Assembly: GCF_016586165.1 (NCBI RefSeq) | Contig: NZ_BCPR01000046.1 | Location: forward strand, 1-36,647 | Origin: Dyella sp. EPa41 | GTDB taxonomy: Bacteria > Pseudomonadota > Gammaproteobacteria > Xanthomonadales > Rhodanobacteraceae | Direction: 5' to 3' | Length of the DNA: 36,647 bases | Made by a program: the position numbers and the translations under genes | Part shown: piece after piece, positions 7,526 to 17,400 of the stretch | Numbering within the stretch: the stretch's first letter is position 1 | Layout of the letters: every line of letters begins with the position of its first letter | The notes under the pieces: generated by a model | Database searches by the model: none | Told to the model about the DNA's origin: nothing | What the model saw: only the letters and a program-made list of their open reading frames with translations

Positions 7526-8869
7526 ATGAAGTGTTTCAAGGCCTACGACATCCGCGGGCGCGTGCCTGATGAGCTCAATGAGGACGTCGCGTACCGTTTG
7601 GGACGGGCATTCGCCTGTGCGGTGGGGGAGGGCGCCGTTGTGGTCGGCTTCGATATCCGCCGCGACAGTCCGGCATTTGCTGAGGCGATCATCCGCGGCT
7701 TGAACGATGAGGGGCGCGACGCCATCGACATCGGTCTGTGCGGAACGGAGGAGGTCTATTTCCAGACGTTCCACCGCCAAGTGGCGGGCGGCATCATGGT
7801 GACCGCGAGCCATAACCCGATCGACTACAACGGCATGAAACTGGTCCGGGAGGGCGCACGTCCGATCAGCGGCGATACCGGATTGCGCGATATCGAGCGG
7901 TGGGTCGAGAAGAACGAGTTCGGCCCACCAAAGACCTTGCGGGGCAGCATCGCGCGCGACCACGACAAGTCAGCCTATATTCGGCATCTCCTGGGCTACA
8001 TCGAGCCAGAGGCCTTTCGCCCACTGAAGGTCGTGGTCAATGCGGGCAACGGCGGCGCCGGCAGCGTTATCGATTTGCTCGACGAACACCTGCCGTTGGA
8101 GTTCATTCGAATCCATCACGAGCCGGACGGAACCTTTCCCAACGGCATCCCGAATCCACTTCTGCCGGAAAATCGTGCGGCTACGGCCGAGGCCGTCCGC
8201 TTGCATGGCGCCGATTTTGGCATCGCCTGGGATGGTGATTTCGATCGCTGCTTCCTGTTCGATGCGAAGGGCGAGTTCATTGAGGGCTACTACATCGTCG
8301 GCCTGCTTGCCGCGCAGCTGCTACAGAAGCAGCCGGGGGCGAAGATCATCCATGACCCTCGCCTGACCTGGAACACCATCGACATGGTGCTTCAAGCGGG
8401 CGGCATTCCGATCGAAAGCAAGACGGGCCATGCCTTCATCAAGGAACGAATGCGTGCCGAAGACGCCATCTATGGCGGTGAAATGAGTGCGCATCACTAT
8501 TTCCGCGAGTTCGCCTATTGCGACTCGGGCATGATCCCCTGGTTGCTGATAGCCGAACGAATCTGCAAAACCAACCTCGGCCTAACCGAGATGCTGGCGG
8601 AGCGCGTGGCGGCCTATCCTTGCAGCGGGGAAATCAATTTCGTCGTGGATGACCCGGTGAGTGTCGTGGCGAAGGTGCTTGAACACTTCGCTCCCCTCCA
8701 GCCGTCCATGGAACGTATCGATGGCGTCAGCGCCGATTTCGGCAACTGGCGCTTCAATCTTCGTTCGTCCAATACGGAGCCACTCCTGCGCCTTAACGTG
8801 GAATCGCGCGGGGACGTCGCATTGATGAAGGCAAGGACGCGCGAGCTGTCCGATCTGATCAATGCATAA
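7526..8869 (+). CDS. xanA: Phosphomannomutase/phosphoglucomutase (XanA/ManB type)
   Basis: This 447-residue alpha-D-phosphohexomutase interconverts hexose-6-P and hexose-1-P, feeding Man-1-P to XanB and Glc-1-P to RmlA. Visible motifs are the catalytic phosphoserine loop [13 protein letters not shown] (about residues 93-105), the metal loop DGDFDRC, the sugar-specificity loop GEMSAHHYF and the C-terminal phosphate-binding loop [21 protein letters not shown] is the signature of dual-specificity PMM/PGM enzymes of this group. The start [11 protein letters not shown] is chosen by family; the longer open frame to 7454 has an unlike N-terminus. The ribosome site is weak (CCGG only). It is convergent to xanB and separated from it by a two-way terminator. 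Confidence 0.93.
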   Translation: MKCFKAYDIRGRVPDELNEDVAYRLGRAFACAVGEGAVVVGFDIRRDSPAFAEAIIRGLNDEGRDAIDIGLCGTEEVYFQTFHRQVAGGIMVTASHNPIDYNGMKLVREGARPISGDTGLRDIERWVEKNEFGPPKTLRGSIARDHDKSAYIRHLLGYIEPEAFRPLKVVVNAGNGGAGSVIDLLDEHLPLEFIRIHHEPDGTFPNGIPNPLLPENRAATAEAVRLHGADFGIAWDGDFDRCFLFDAKGEFIEGYYIVGLLAAQLLQKQPGAKIIHDPRLTWNTIDMVLQAGGIPIESKTGHAFIKERMRAEDAIYGGEMSAHHYFREFAYCDSGMIPWLLIAERICKTNLGLTEMLAERVAAYPCSGEINFVVDDPVSVVAKVLEHFAPLQPSMERIDGVSADFGNWRFNLRSSNTEPLLRLNVESRGDVALMKARTRELSDLINA

Positions 8870-8892
8870 AAAAGGGCCGCAATGGCCCTTTT
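8870..8892. terminator. Bidirectional intrinsic terminator between xanA and xanB
   Basis: AAAAGGGCC (8870-8878) pairs perfectly with GGCCCTTTT (8884-8892), loop GCAAT. The A-run on one side and T-run on the other make it work on both strands. It sits one base after the xanA stop and 22 bases past the xanB stop. Confidence 0.88.
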
Positions 8893-8913
8893 CGCTCTCG
8901 GCAGAGCGCAGGA

Positions 8914-10326
8914 TCAGGCTCGACCGTACACATCATCGAAACGGACAATGTCGTCTTCGCCCAGATAGCTGCCCGACTGCACTTCGATAAGTTCGACCGG
9001 CACTTTGCCGGGATTGCGCAGACGATGCTTGCTGCCCAGGGGAAGATAGGTGCTCTGGTTTTCCGCCAGCAGAAACACCTTGTCGTCGCAGGTGACTTCG
9101 GCAACGCCCTTGACCACGATCCAGTGCTCGGCACGATGGTGATGCATCTGCAGGCTTAGCGCGGCACCGGGCTTTACGACAATCCGCTTGACCTGGAAAC
9201 GGTCGCCGCTTTCGAGCGAATCGTACGTGCCCCAGGGTCGGTGCACCACGCGGTGCAGATCGTGCTCGGTACGCCCGGCGCTCTTCAGCTGGTCGACGAT
9301 CTTCTTCACATCCTGCGAAGCATCACGTCGTGCCACCAGTGTTGCATCTGGCGTGGTGACGACCACCACGTCCTTCAGCCCCACCGTGGCGACGAGATGC
9401 CGGTCATGCGACCGCACCAGGCTGCCGGTCGTGTCCAGCGCGATCACATCGCCTTCGAGATGGTTGCCGTCGGAATCCTTATCGGCGGCAAGCCATAGCG
9501 CATCCCAGGAGCCGATGTCCGACCAACCGCAAGCCACGGGCACCACCGCCGCTCGGGCCGTTTTTTCCATGACGGCATAGTCGATCGAATCGCTAGGCGC
9601 AGTGGAGAAGGCTTCGGCATCAAGACGAACGAAGTCGAGGTCGATGTTCGCTTTGGCGAAAGCCGCGCGCGCCGCTTGGAGCATGGCAGGCGCATGCGCG
9701 TCGAGCTCCTCCAGGTAGCGTGATGCGCGAAACATGAACATCCCCGAATTCCAGTCGTATTCGCCGCTGGCGAGATAGTGTTCGGCAACGTCCAACTTGG
9801 GTTTTTCGACGAACTGTTCGACCTTGAACGTTTCGCCCTCCAAGGCCTCGCCCCGTCGGATGTAGCCAAAGCCGGTTTCCGGACGATCCGGTCGGATGCC
9901 GAAGGTCACGAGCCAGTCCTTTTCAGCCAAAGGCCGTGCCTTGGCGACGGCCTCACGGAACGACTGATCGTCACCAATCAGGTGATCTGCAGGAAGCACC
10001 AGGATGATGGCGTTGGTGTCTCGCGCCATGGCCTGGAGCGCGCCGACGGCGATTGCCGGTGCCGTGTTGCGCGCCATGGGCTCCAGCAGGATGTCGGCGC
10101 CCTCGATGCTCAAGTCCTTAAGCTGTTCCGCGGCAAGGAAACGATGATCATCACTGGCGACGACAACAGGCGCCGCGACGTCCGGCAAGCGCATCGCACG
10201 CTGGACAGTCTGCTGGAACAACGTCTCGCTGCCGGCCAGCGACAGGAACTGCTTGGGCAGGTTCCTGCGTGAGATGGGCCACAGCCGGGTGCCGCTGCCG
10301 CCACTGAGGATGAGAGGGATAATCAT
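8914..10326 (-). CDS. xanB: Mannose-1-phosphate guanylyltransferase / mannose-6-phosphate isomerase
   Basis: This bifunctional type II enzyme of 470 residues isomerises fructose-6-P to mannose-6-P and joins Man-1-P to GTP, giving GDP-mannose. The N-terminal nucleotidyltransferase shows LSGGSGTRLWPISR (near residue 8), PKQFL, FVEKP and YDWNSGMFMF. The C-terminal cupin isomerase (about 350-470) shows RPWGTYDSLE, QMHHHRAEHWIVV and a GSYLGEDDIVRFDDVYGR end. Length and order match XanB/AlgA/ManC proteins. It is the last gene of the rmlBACD-xanB operon, 6 bases after rmlD. GDP-mannose could serve both O-antigen and a xanthan-like exopolysaccharide; no xanthan (gum) genes are in the window. Confidence 0.95.
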   Translation of the reverse strand: MIIPLILSGGSGTRLWPISRRNLPKQFLSLAGSETLFQQTVQRAMRLPDVAAPVVVASDDHRFLAAEQLKDLSIEGADILLEPMARNTAPAIAVGALQAMARDTNAIILVLPADHLIGDDQSFREAVAKARPLAEKDWLVTFGIRPDRPETGFGYIRRGEALEGETFKVEQFVEKPKLDVAEHYLASGEYDWNSGMFMFRASRYLEELDAHAPAMLQAARAAFAKANIDLDFVRLDAEAFSTAPSDSIDYAVMEKTARAAVVPVACGWSDIGSWDALWLAADKDSDGNHLEGDVIALDTTGSLVRSHDRHLVATVGLKDVVVVTTPDATLVARRDASQDVKKIVDQLKSAGRTEHDLHRVVHRPWGTYDSLESGDRFQVKRIVVKPGAALSLQMHHHRAEHWIVVKGVAEVTCDDKVFLLAENQSTYLPLGSKHRLRNPGKVPVELIEVQSGSYLGEDDIVRFDDVYGRA

Positions 10327-10332
10327 GCCGTG

Positions 10333-11268
10333 TCAGTTCCTTGCCTCGGCGAGCACATCGAGCGTGCGGTGCAAACCCACCGTCCAGTCGGGGAGGGCGT
10401 AACCGAAAGTTTGCGCGAAACGTGAGTTGTCGAGCACCGAATAGGCCGGGCGCTTGGCCGGTGTAGGGAACTCGCTGCTGTCGATGGCGTGCACCGCCGG
10501 TGCCTTTGGCAGCAGTCCGCGTCGGGCCGCCTGCTCCATGATGGCCGAAGCAAACCCGTGCCAGCTGGTCTGGCCACTGGCGGTCAGGTGGTAGGTTCCT
10601 TCCAGCGACCTGCGCGCATCCGCATCGGCGGCGAGCCAGCGATCGATGGCAGAAAGGGTGCCTTCCACGATCAACTGAGTATCGGTGGGGCTGCCCACTT
10701 GGTCGGCCACGACGCGCAACTCTTCCCGCTCGCCGCCAAGGCGCAGCATCGTGCGCAGAAAGTTGTGGCCAACCGGGGCGTATACCCAGGCCGTGCGGAA
10801 ATTGAAGTGGGGGGCACCGCTTGCAAAGAGTGCTTCTTCGCCGGCCCGTTTACTGCGACCGTAGGCGCCGGCTGGCCGCGCGACAGCATCTTCTCGGTAG
10901 GGGCTGCGGGCGTCGCCCGCGAACACGTAGTCGGTCGAATAGTTCACCAGCAACGCTCCATGCACCTTGGCCCAGCGCGCAAGCACGCCAACGGCCTCAC
11001 CGTTGACGCGGGTGGCGATGGCCTCCTCCTGCTCGGCGCGGTCCACCGCCGTGTAGGCGGCGGCGTTGATGATGACGCCGGGCTGTTCGGCGTCCAGCAG
11101 GGTCGCCAGAGTCTCGGGTGACGCCAGGTCGGCCTTGGCCCCAGGGCCGTCGTCGACAAGCTTGCCGTCACGCGTGGCTGCTGTCACCACGCCGCGGGTG
11201 GCGAGCCCACCATGGGAAAAGAAGGTGCGGCCCAACTGGCCATTGGCGCCCAGCAGCAGGATCTTCAA
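10333..11268 (-). CDS. rmlD: dTDP-4-dehydrorhamnose reductase
   Basis: This 311-residue short-chain dehydrogenase/reductase reduces dTDP-4-keto-L-rhamnose to dTDP-L-rhamnose with NAD(P)H, the final step of the pathway. Motifs are the N-terminal nucleotide loop LLLGANGQLGRTF (from residue 3), NYSTDYVFAG with the catalytic Thr region, and the Tyr-x3-Lys pair in YGRSKRAGEEAL. The usual 'RTAWVYAPVGHNF' segment follows. It overlaps rmlC by 4 bases (ATGA). Confidence 0.95.
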   Translation of the reverse strand: MKILLLGANGQLGRTFFSHGGLATRGVVTAATRDGKLVDDGPGAKADLASPETLATLLDAEQPGVIINAAAYTAVDRAEQEEAIATRVNGEAVGVLARWAKVHGALLVNYSTDYVFAGDARSPYREDAVARPAGAYGRSKRAGEEALFASGAPHFNFRTAWVYAPVGHNFLRTMLRLGGEREELRVVADQVGSPTDTQLIVEGTLSAIDRWLAADADARRSLEGTYHLTASGQTSWHGFASAIMEQAARRGLLPKAPAVHAIDSSEFPTPAKRPAYSVLDNSRFAQTFGYALPDWTVGLHRTLDVLAEARN

Positions 11269-11822
11269 GCACGATACTCCGGCAGACGATCCGGCGGAAC
11301 GTCGGCGAGGAGCGGGGTCTTGCCGTCCTTGTCCGAAAGGAGCGGCTCGCTCACCGGCCAGTCGATGCCGATGGCAGGGTCGTTCCAGCGTACGCCACCA
11401 TCCGCCTTCGCGTCATAGAGGTCGGTGCACTGATACGAGAACGTGGCGAACTCGGACAGCACACAAAACCCGTGAGCGAAACCTTCAGGTATCCAGAAAT
11501 GACGGTGGTTATCCGCAGTCAACATCACCCCGGCCCACTGACCGAAGGTAGGTGATCCGCGACGGATGTCGACCGCAACGTCATAGACCTCCCCTTCGAG
11601 CACACTGACGAGTTTGCCCTGCGGGTGGGGCCACTGGTAATGCAGCCCGCGCAGAACGCCGCGAGCGGAACGGGACACGTTAGACTGCACGAACTTCCGG
11701 TCGACGCCCGCTTCACGGTACTTGGCTTCGTTATAGCTTTCGTAGAAGAAGCCGCGCGAATCACCGAACACCTGCGGTTCGATTACGATGCAGCCCGGCA
11801 GGGAGGTTTCGACGACCTTCAT
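11265..11822 (-). CDS. rmlC: dTDP-4-dehydrorhamnose 3,5-epimerase
   Basis: This 185-residue cupin-fold epimerase converts dTDP-4-keto-6-deoxyglucose to dTDP-4-keto-L-rhamnose. Family motifs are [40 protein letters not shown] (catalytic His in LHYQ), [30 protein letters not shown] and a C-terminal [11 protein letters not shown]. Length is normal. It overlaps rmlA and rmlD by 4 bases each, so all steps are translationally coupled. Confidence 0.95.
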   Translation of the reverse strand: MKVVETSLPGCIVIEPQVFGDSRGFFYESYNEAKYREAGVDRKFVQSNVSRSARGVLRGLHYQWPHPQGKLVSVLEGEVYDVAVDIRRGSPTFGQWAGVMLTADNHRHFWIPEGFAHGFCVLSEFATFSYQCTDLYDAKADGGVRWNDPAIGIDWPVSEPLLSDKDGKTPLLADVPPDRLPEYRA

Positions 11823-12706
11823 CCAATGTAGCCTTGTTTGGTGAGGTTGTTGAGGTATTGACCGTAACCCGTCTTGGACAATGGGGCGGCGAGACGAAGC
11901 AGTTGCTCGGCATCAATCCATTTGTTGACGTATGCGATCTCTTCAGGACAGCAGACCTTGAGGCCCTGGCGGTTTTCGATGGTTTGGATGAAGTTTCCAG
12001 CTTCCATCAGTGACTGATGCGTGCCCGTATCCAGCCATGCATAGCCACGTCCAAGCTGTTCGAGGTGCAGCGAGTCATCCTCAAGGTAGCGGCGGTTAAG
12101 GTCGGTGATCTCAAGCTCGCCGCGAGGCGAAGGCTTGAGATCTGCTGCGAAATCGCAGGCGCGGCCGTCGTAGAAGTACAGGCCCGTTACCGCGTAGTTG
12201 GAACGTGGCTGTTTTGGCTTTTCTTCGAGTCCGATGACCTTGCCCTGCGGGTTGAACTCGGCAACGCCGTATCGCTCGGGATCACTCACCCAATAGCCAA
12301 ACACGGTGGCGCCGTGTTCGCGTGATGCCGCCCGCTTCAGGCGTTCAGTGAGACCCACGCCATAGAAGATGTTGTCACCCAGCACCAGGCAGCTTGGTTT
12401 CCCATCCACGAAGTCGCGACCTATGATGAAGGCCTGTGCGAGCCCGTCGGGCGACGGTTGCACCGCATAATGGATATGAATTCCCCACTGTGACCCGTCT
12501 CCGAGCAAGCGTTGGAACAGCTCCTGCTCGTGCGGGGTATTGATCATGAGGATGTCGCGGATACCCGCTAGCATCAGGGTTGCGAGCGGGTAGTACACCA
12601 TCGGCTTGTCGTAGACTGGCAGCAACTGCTTGCTTACCGCCTGGGTGATCGGATACAGGCGTGTGCCAGAGCCTCCGGCCAGAATGATGCCCTTTTGCAT
12701 GCTCAT
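11819..12706 (-). CDS. rmlA: Glucose-1-phosphate thymidylyltransferase
   Basis: This 295-residue sugar nucleotidyltransferase makes dTDP-glucose from Glc-1-P and dTTP, the first step to dTDP-rhamnose. Motifs are [17 protein letters not shown] (near residue 4), [26 protein letters not shown] (metal Asp), [20 protein letters not shown] and WLDTGTH. The start at 12706 (MSMQKG) is chosen because it forms an ATGA overlap with the rmlB stop and gives the family length. The upstream frame to 12778 lies within rmlB and is not family-like. Confidence 0.95.
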   Translation of the reverse strand: MSMQKGIILAGGSGTRLYPITQAVSKQLLPVYDKPMVYYPLATLMLAGIRDILMINTPHEQELFQRLLGDGSQWGIHIHYAVQPSPDGLAQAFIIGRDFVDGKPSCLVLGDNIFYGVGLTERLKRAASREHGATVFGYWVSDPERYGVAEFNPQGKVIGLEEKPKQPRSNYAVTGLYFYDGRACDFAADLKPSPRGELEITDLNRRYLEDDSLHLEQLGRGYAWLDTGTHQSLMEAGNFIQTIENRQGLKVCCPEEIAYVNKWIDAEQLLRLAAPLSKTGYGQYLNNLTKQGYIG

Positions 12707-13752
12707 GCGCCGAGCCGCTCCATGCGATAGCTGCCGTCCAGTACGCGGTCGGTCCATGCCTGGTTGGCGAGGTACCAATCGACCGTATGCGCGATTCCCG
12801 TCTCGAAGGTCTCGGTGGGCTTCCAGCCCAGTTCGCGCCGCAATTTGCCAGAATCTATCGCGTAGCGGCGATCATGCCCGGGTCGATCCTTAACGAAGGT
12901 GATCAGGTCTTCCCTGCGCTTTCCATTCGACAGGGGGTGGCGCTGATCGAGCAGTGAGCAGATCGTCTTTACAACGGTAATGTTCTCCTGCTCGGCATTG
13001 CCGCCTATATTGTAGGTTCCTCCAACCAGGCCACCTTCCAGAACCCGCCGGATGGCGGAGCAATGATCACCCACGTACAGCCAATCGCGCACGTTGCGGC
13101 CGTCACCGTATACCGGGAGCGACTCTGCCTTCAGCGCCTTCTGAATGATCAGCGGGATCAGCTTCTCAGGAAATTGGAACGGGCCATAGTTATTCGAGCA
13201 ATTGGTCGTCAGCGTCGGGAGGCCATAAGTGTGATGGAACGCCCGGACAAGGTGGTCAGACGCAGCCTTGGACGCCGAATAGGGGGAATTGGGCGCGTAA
13301 GGCGTGTCCTCCGTGAACAGGCCTTCAGCGCCGAGCGAGCCGTACACTTCGTCCGTGGAGACATGAAGGAACCGAAAGGCTCCGGCTGCGCTTTCGTCGA
13401 GCGCACGCCAATAGTCGCGGGCGCATTCGAGTAGCCCGAGAGTGCCGACGACATTGGTTTCAATGAAAGCCGCCGGTCCGTCGATCGAGCGGTCCACGTG
13501 CGACTCGGCGGCAAAGTTCACGATTGCATCGGGCCGATGTTCGGCAAGTAGTTGACTGACCCGTTCGCGATCCCCGATATCACCCTGAACGAAGACGTGC
13601 CTGCTATCGCCATTAAGCGAGGCCAGCGTATCCGGGTTGCCCGCATAGGTAAGTTTGTCCAGATTGACCACCTTGTGGCCTCTGGCAACCAGCTGGAGTA
13701 CAAAATTCGCGCCTATGAAGCCGGCTCCGCCGGTTATCAGTAGAGTATTCAT
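12703..13752 (-). CDS. rmlB: dTDP-glucose 4,6-dehydratase
   Basis: This 349-residue extended SDR enzyme converts dTDP-glucose to dTDP-4-keto-6-deoxyglucose with bound NAD+. It shows [13 protein letters not shown] (near residue 5), the catalytic [10 protein letters not shown] segment, [22 protein letters not shown] with Tyr-x3-Lys, and [15 protein letters not shown]. The start at 13752 (MNTLLITGG) has GAGGG upstream. The open frame continues to 13902, but that part is out of family. This is the first gene of the rmlBACD-xanB operon. The 223-base gap to the divergent metB should hold both promoters. Confidence 0.96.
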   Translation of the reverse strand: MNTLLITGGAGFIGANFVLQLVARGHKVVNLDKLTYAGNPDTLASLNGDSRHVFVQGDIGDRERVSQLLAEHRPDAIVNFAAESHVDRSIDGPAAFIETNVVGTLGLLECARDYWRALDESAAGAFRFLHVSTDEVYGSLGAEGLFTEDTPYAPNSPYSASKAASDHLVRAFHHTYGLPTLTTNCSNNYGPFQFPEKLIPLIIQKALKAESLPVYGDGRNVRDWLYVGDHCSAIRRVLEGGLVGGTYNIGGNAEQENITVVKTICSLLDQRHPLSNGKRREDLITFVKDRPGHDRRYAIDSGKLRRELGWKPTETFETGIAHTVDWYLANQAWTDRVLDGSYRMERLGA

Positions 13753-13783
13753 AGCCCTCGGTGTCATCTTGACGGTCCGTCTC

Positions 13784-13812
13784 ATTGTGTCATGTCGCCC
13801 AAACCGTGAAAA
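13784..13812 (-). promoter_or_regulatory. Candidate promoter for rmlBACD-xanB
   Basis: On the minus strand, TTTTCA (13812-13807) and CACAAT (13789-13784) are 17 bases apart; each matches 4 of 6 consensus bases. The -10 box is about 32 bases before the rmlB start codon. Confidence 0.3.
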
Positions 13813-13975
13813 ACCCCAGGCAGGGCAACTTGAGCGCCGTTTGAGGCGATATTCCCCACAAGGACGTGAATTTGCCCGGAACCCTCGCCAGCCCGAGGGC
13901 AACGCTTTTCGCCTTGTTTAAGATACGATTCCCGTCTTGCGAGCGGGCTAAACGCCGGATCACGGATACTGACAC

Positions 13976-15145
13976 ATGGCAAAGAAAGCGGCATCGGAGC
14001 GGTTGGGGCTGGGGACGCGTGCGATTCACGCCGGGCAAACGCCTGATCCCTCGACGGGTGCCATCATGGTGCCCATCTACGCCACGTCCACGTATGTTCA
14101 GGCCAGCCCGGGGGAGCACCTGGGGTACGAGTATTCTCGGACGCAAAACCCTACTCGAATGGCCTATGAACGCTGCATAGCCGACCTGGAAGGGGGCCAG
14201 GCGGGTTTCGCCTTTGCTTCTGGACTTGCCGCCGCAAGCACGGTGTTGGACCTGCTGGACAGCGGCAGCCACGTGATCGCTATGGACGACCTGTACGGTG
14301 GTACCTACCGCCTGTTCGAGCGTGTACGACGCCGGTCGGCGGGCCTCGATTTCAGCTTCATCGATTTGAACGATACCGGGGCCCTCAGGGCTGCAATCAG
14401 GCCAAACACCCGCATGATCTGGGCGGAGACGCCCACCAACCCCATGCTCAAGCTGGTCGATCTCGCCAAGCTTGGCGCATTTGCCAAGCAGCACGGCTTG
14501 ACGCTAGTGGTGGACAGCACTTTCTGCTCGCCAATGTTGCAGCGTCCGCTGGAGTTTGGCGCGGACATCGTGCTGCATTCCGCGACCAAGTATCTCAATG
14601 GCCACTCGGACATGGTGGGCGGCGTTGTCGTCGTCAGCCAGGAGTCCGGGCTGGCCGACCAGATGGCCTTTCTACAGAATTCGGTCGGTGCCGTTGGAGG
14701 GCCCTTTGACTCATTTCTGGCCATGCGCGGGCTGAAGACGCTGCATCTGCGCATGCGTGCGCACTGCGAAAACGCGATGGAAATCGCGAAATGGCTGGAA
14801 AAGCATCCGGCCATCGAGAAGGTGATTTATCCAGGTCTAAAGAGCCACACGCAACATCAATTGGCCAAAAGGCAGATGGACGGTTTCGGCGGCATTATCA
14901 CCATTGAGGTCAAGGGGGGGCTCAAGAAGGCGCGCCGCGTGCTTGAGCGTTGCCGGATTTTTGCCTTGGCCGAGTCGCTCGGTGGCGTGGAAAGCCTCAT
15001 TGAGCACCCGGCGATCATGACGCACGCCTCCGTGCCGGCGGCAAACAGGAAGCGCCTGGGCATAAGCGATGGCCTGATCCGCCTGTCCGTGGGGGTGGAG
15101 AACCCTGCTGATTTGCTTTCCGAGCTGGCCGGGGCGCTTGCGTGA
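13976..15145 (+). CDS. metB: Cystathionine gamma-lyase / gamma-synthase (Cys/Met PLP enzyme)
   Basis: This 389-residue fold-type I PLP enzyme has YEYSRTQNPTRMAYERCIADLEGG (48-73), ASGLAAAS, YGGTYRLFERV, AETPTNPMLKLVD and the PLP lysine Lys205 in HSATKYLNGHSD. It ends with SLGGVESLIEHPAIMTHAS and GLIRLSVGVENPADL. Gamma-lyase and gamma-synthase cannot be told apart safely by eye. The cystathionine beta-synthase at 4101 favours the lyase (reverse transsulfuration to cysteine). In xanthomonads this gene, called metB, borders the variable LPS locus, and the same holds here: wzm starts 43 bases downstream on the same strand, so readthrough into the LPS genes is possible. Confidence 0.92.
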   Translation: MAKKAASERLGLGTRAIHAGQTPDPSTGAIMVPIYATSTYVQASPGEHLGYEYSRTQNPTRMAYERCIADLEGGQAGFAFASGLAAASTVLDLLDSGSHVIAMDDLYGGTYRLFERVRRRSAGLDFSFIDLNDTGALRAAIRPNTRMIWAETPTNPMLKLVDLAKLGAFAKQHGLTLVVDSTFCSPMLQRPLEFGADIVLHSATKYLNGHSDMVGGVVVVSQESGLADQMAFLQNSVGAVGGPFDSFLAMRGLKTLHLRMRAHCENAMEIAKWLEKHPAIEKVIYPGLKSHTQHQLAKRQMDGFGGIITIEVKGGLKKARRVLERCRIFALAESLGGVESLIEHPAIMTHASVPAANRKRLGISDGLIRLSVGVENPADLLSELAGALA

Positions 15146-15188
15146 TCAAAGTTGGAGAGCAGCAACGGGTCGAGGGAGCGAATCAACA

Positions 15189-16034
15189 ATGACTTCAGGC
15201 ACCATTGGCGGCAGACGGGCCCAATGGAAGGGGTGGCTGTTGGCGCCATTTTCATTCCTGACTACATACAACTCGTTGACGATCGAACTGGCGAAGCGTG
15301 ATGTGCTGGGCCGCTATCGCGGAGCCAGCTTCGGTCTCCTGTGGTCTCTCATCAGCCCCTTTCTCATGCTGATGGTCTACACCTTCGCCTTTGGAAATAT
15401 CTACAAGGGGAGGTGGCAAGAGGCTGCGGATCGGCATGACAGCTTCGCCATCATTCTTTTCATCGGGTTGATCGTGCACGGCTATTTTGCCGAGTGCCTG
15501 AATCGCTCACCGTTGCTGGTTACCAGCAACGTAAACTTCGTGAAGAGGGTCGTCTTCCCACTCGAGATTCTTCCGTGGCCGATGATTCTTTCCGCGCTTT
15601 TCCACATGGCCATGAACATGGTTGTGTTCATCGTGCTTCGATTGGTCATGGACCATGAGTTTTCCTGGACCATCGTTTTCTTGCCGGCCGTCGTTGCACC
15701 GCTCGTCGTGCTCACCGCTGGACTGGCATGGTTCTTCGCTGCACTCGGAGTCTACTTTCGTGACATCGGCCAAGTGACCGGCGTGATGTCCATGGCGGCA
15801 TTGTTCCTTTCGTCCGCCATGATTCCCATGTCGAGCCTGCCCCCCGCCTATCAGGTATTTTTTAACCTGAATCCCCTAACGTTCATCATCAATCAGGCAC
15901 GCGCTGTCGCGCTCTGGGGCGAAATGCCCAACTGGTTGGGCCTGTTTGCCTATTTTTGCGCGGCAATGACCTTTGCATATGCGGGCTATGGCTGGTTCCG
16001 CGCTACCAGGCGGGGGTTTGCCGATGTCCTCTGA
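15189..16034 (+). CDS. wzm: O-antigen ABC transporter permease
   Basis: This 281-residue ABC-2-type permease exports a finished polysaccharide across the inner membrane with Wzt. An N-terminal cytoplasmic part (RRAQWKGWLLAPFSFLTTYNSLTIELAKRDVLGRYRGASFG) is typical of this group. About six membrane segments follow (for example GLLWSLISPFLMLMVYTFAF, SFAIILFIGLIVHGYFAECL, VFLPAVVAPLVVLTAGLAWFF, VTGVMSMAALFLSSAMIP), and the last loop carries LPPAYQVFFNLNPLTFIINQAR. The ATG at 15189 has GAGGGAG 10 bases upstream; an open frame to 15138 overlaps metB and is unlikely. The stop lies 11 bases inside wzt, so the two subunits are coupled. A hand count of one row here (15841-15900) gives 47% GC, well below the flanks. 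Confidence 0.92.
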   Translation: MTSGTIGGRRAQWKGWLLAPFSFLTTYNSLTIELAKRDVLGRYRGASFGLLWSLISPFLMLMVYTFAFGNIYKGRWQEAADRHDSFAIILFIGLIVHGYFAECLNRSPLLVTSNVNFVKRVVFPLEILPWPMILSALFHMAMNMVVFIVLRLVMDHEFSWTIVFLPAVVAPLVVLTAGLAWFFAALGVYFRDIGQVTGVMSMAALFLSSAMIPMSSLPPAYQVFFNLNPLTFIINQARAVALWGEMPNWLGLFAYFCAAMTFAYAGYGWFRATRRGFADVL

Positions 16035-17400
16035 GAACATCGCGATTCGCGTCCATGGGGTAAGCAAGGTTTACCCCATTTACGATAGGCCGCATCATCG
16101 GCTGCTCCAGATGCTGTCCCGGCATGACAAAGGTCGGTGGTTCCGCGAATTCTGGGCTGTCCGAGACGTCGATTTTTCGGTGGCGCGCGGCGAGACATTG
16201 GGCATCGTTGGTCGTAACGGCTCGGGCAAGTCCACACTGCTCCAGATGATCTGCGGTACGTTGACACCATCGGCCGGCAGCATTGACGTTCGCGGCCGCG
16301 TGGCGGCGTTGCTCGAGCTGGGTTCGGGGTTCAATCCGGATTTCACCGGTCGAGAAAATGTCTTTCTGAACGGCACGGTGCTCGGGCTTACCCGGCCGGA
16401 GATCGAAGACCGGTTCGACGACATTGCAGCTTTTGCCGATATCGGCGAATTCATCGACCAGCCGGTGAAGAGCTATTCGAGCGGCATGTATGTCCGATTG
16501 GCATTTGCCGTCGCGATCAACGTCATGCCGGATATTCTCGTGGTCGATGAGGCATTATCCGTCGGTGACGAAGCTTTCCAGCGCAAATGCTTCGCCCGCA
16601 TCAACGCGATTCGCGAAAATGGGGCGACGATCCTTTTTGTTTCCCATTCGGCCAGTGTAGTCACGGAGCTCTGTAACAGGGCTGTCCTTCTCGATCACGG
16701 CGAGCTGCTAGGCATTGGTGCACCCAAGACCATCGTCTCCCGTTACCAAAAGATGCTTTACGCCCCGGCGGATCGCCTCGATGCCATTAGGTCTGAAATT
16801 CGAGCGGAGTGCGGTACACCTGAGGCAGCCGCCGAGCAGGGCCTGGCGCTCGCGGAAGCGCAGCAGGTGGTCTCGTCCGCTTCGGGCGTAGAGATGGAAG
16901 AGCAAGACGAACTTTTCTTTGACGAAGGCCTGGTTCCGCAAAGCACGCTTCACTACGAGTCCCTTGGCGCCGAGATTACGGACGTTCGGCTGGAAACGCC
17001 CGGCGGCAAGCGAGTCAACGTGCTCAAGGCGGACAGGGAGTACGTTTACGCTTACAACGTCGTGTTCCGGCAGTCGGCTTCGGCAGTACGTTTTGGCATG
17101 ATGATCAAGACGGTCACTGGCCTTGAGCTGGGCGGTGGCGCGTCTTCCACGTTGACCGACTCGATCGTCGTCGTGGAAGGGGGGCAGGAGTTCGAAGTGC
17201 GTTTCCGCTTCCGTGCGCATCTCGCCCCAGGTACCTATTTCCTGAATGCAGGCGTCGTGGGCAGGGTGGGCGAAGAAGAAGGGTATCTGGGTCGTTGCAT
17301 CGACGTTGCGATGTTCCGTGTCATGCACGATCCCGAGCGCCTTGCCACGGGCCTGATCAATTTTGACATCCAACCGTCGTTCCGCAGCGCGGAGGCATGA
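16024..17400 (+). CDS. wzt: O-antigen ABC transporter ATPase with C-terminal glycan-binding domain
   Basis: This 458-residue protein has the nucleotide-binding domain first: Walker A GRNGSGKST (near 64-72), the GSGFNPDFTGRENVFLNG segment typical of polysaccharide exporters, signature SYSSGMYVRL (150-159) and Walker B ILVVDEALSVGDE (171-183). After an acidic linker (about 250-305), residues about 313-450 form a Wzt C-terminal domain (ITDVRLETPGGKRVNVL, YAYNVVFRQSAS, GTYFLNAGVVGR). In characterised systems such as E. coli O9a and Raoultella O2a, a Wzt of this length binds the chemically capped non-reducing end of the O-antigen and so couples chain length to export. A fused methyltransferase and sulfotransferase-like domain in the next gene could supply such a cap; that is inference. 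Confidence 0.94.
   Translation: MSSENIAIRVHGVSKVYPIYDRPHHRLLQMLSRHDKGRWFREFWAVRDVDFSVARGETLGIVGRNGSGKSTLLQMICGTLTPSAGSIDVRGRVAALLELGSGFNPDFTGRENVFLNGTVLGLTRPEIEDRFDDIAAFADIGEFIDQPVKSYSSGMYVRLAFAVAINVMPDILVVDEALSVGDEAFQRKCFARINAIRENGATILFVSHSASVVTELCNRAVLLDHGELLGIGAPKTIVSRYQKMLYAPADRLDAIRSEIRAECGTPEAAAEQGLALAEAQQVVSSASGVEMEEQDELFFDEGLVPQSTLHYESLGAEITDVRLETPGGKRVNVLKADREYVYAYNVVFRQSASAVRFGMMIKTVTGLELGGGASSTLTDSIVVVEGGQEFEVRFRFRAHLAPGTYFLNAGVVGRVGEEEGYLGRCIDVAMFRVMHDPERLATGLINFDIQPSFRSAEA

Noticed and set aside
5447-7963. Long antisense frames opposite glmS and xanA (5447-6556 and 6743-7963)
   Set aside because: They have no ribosome sites and no recognisable sequence. They are complementary shadows of the two enzyme genes.
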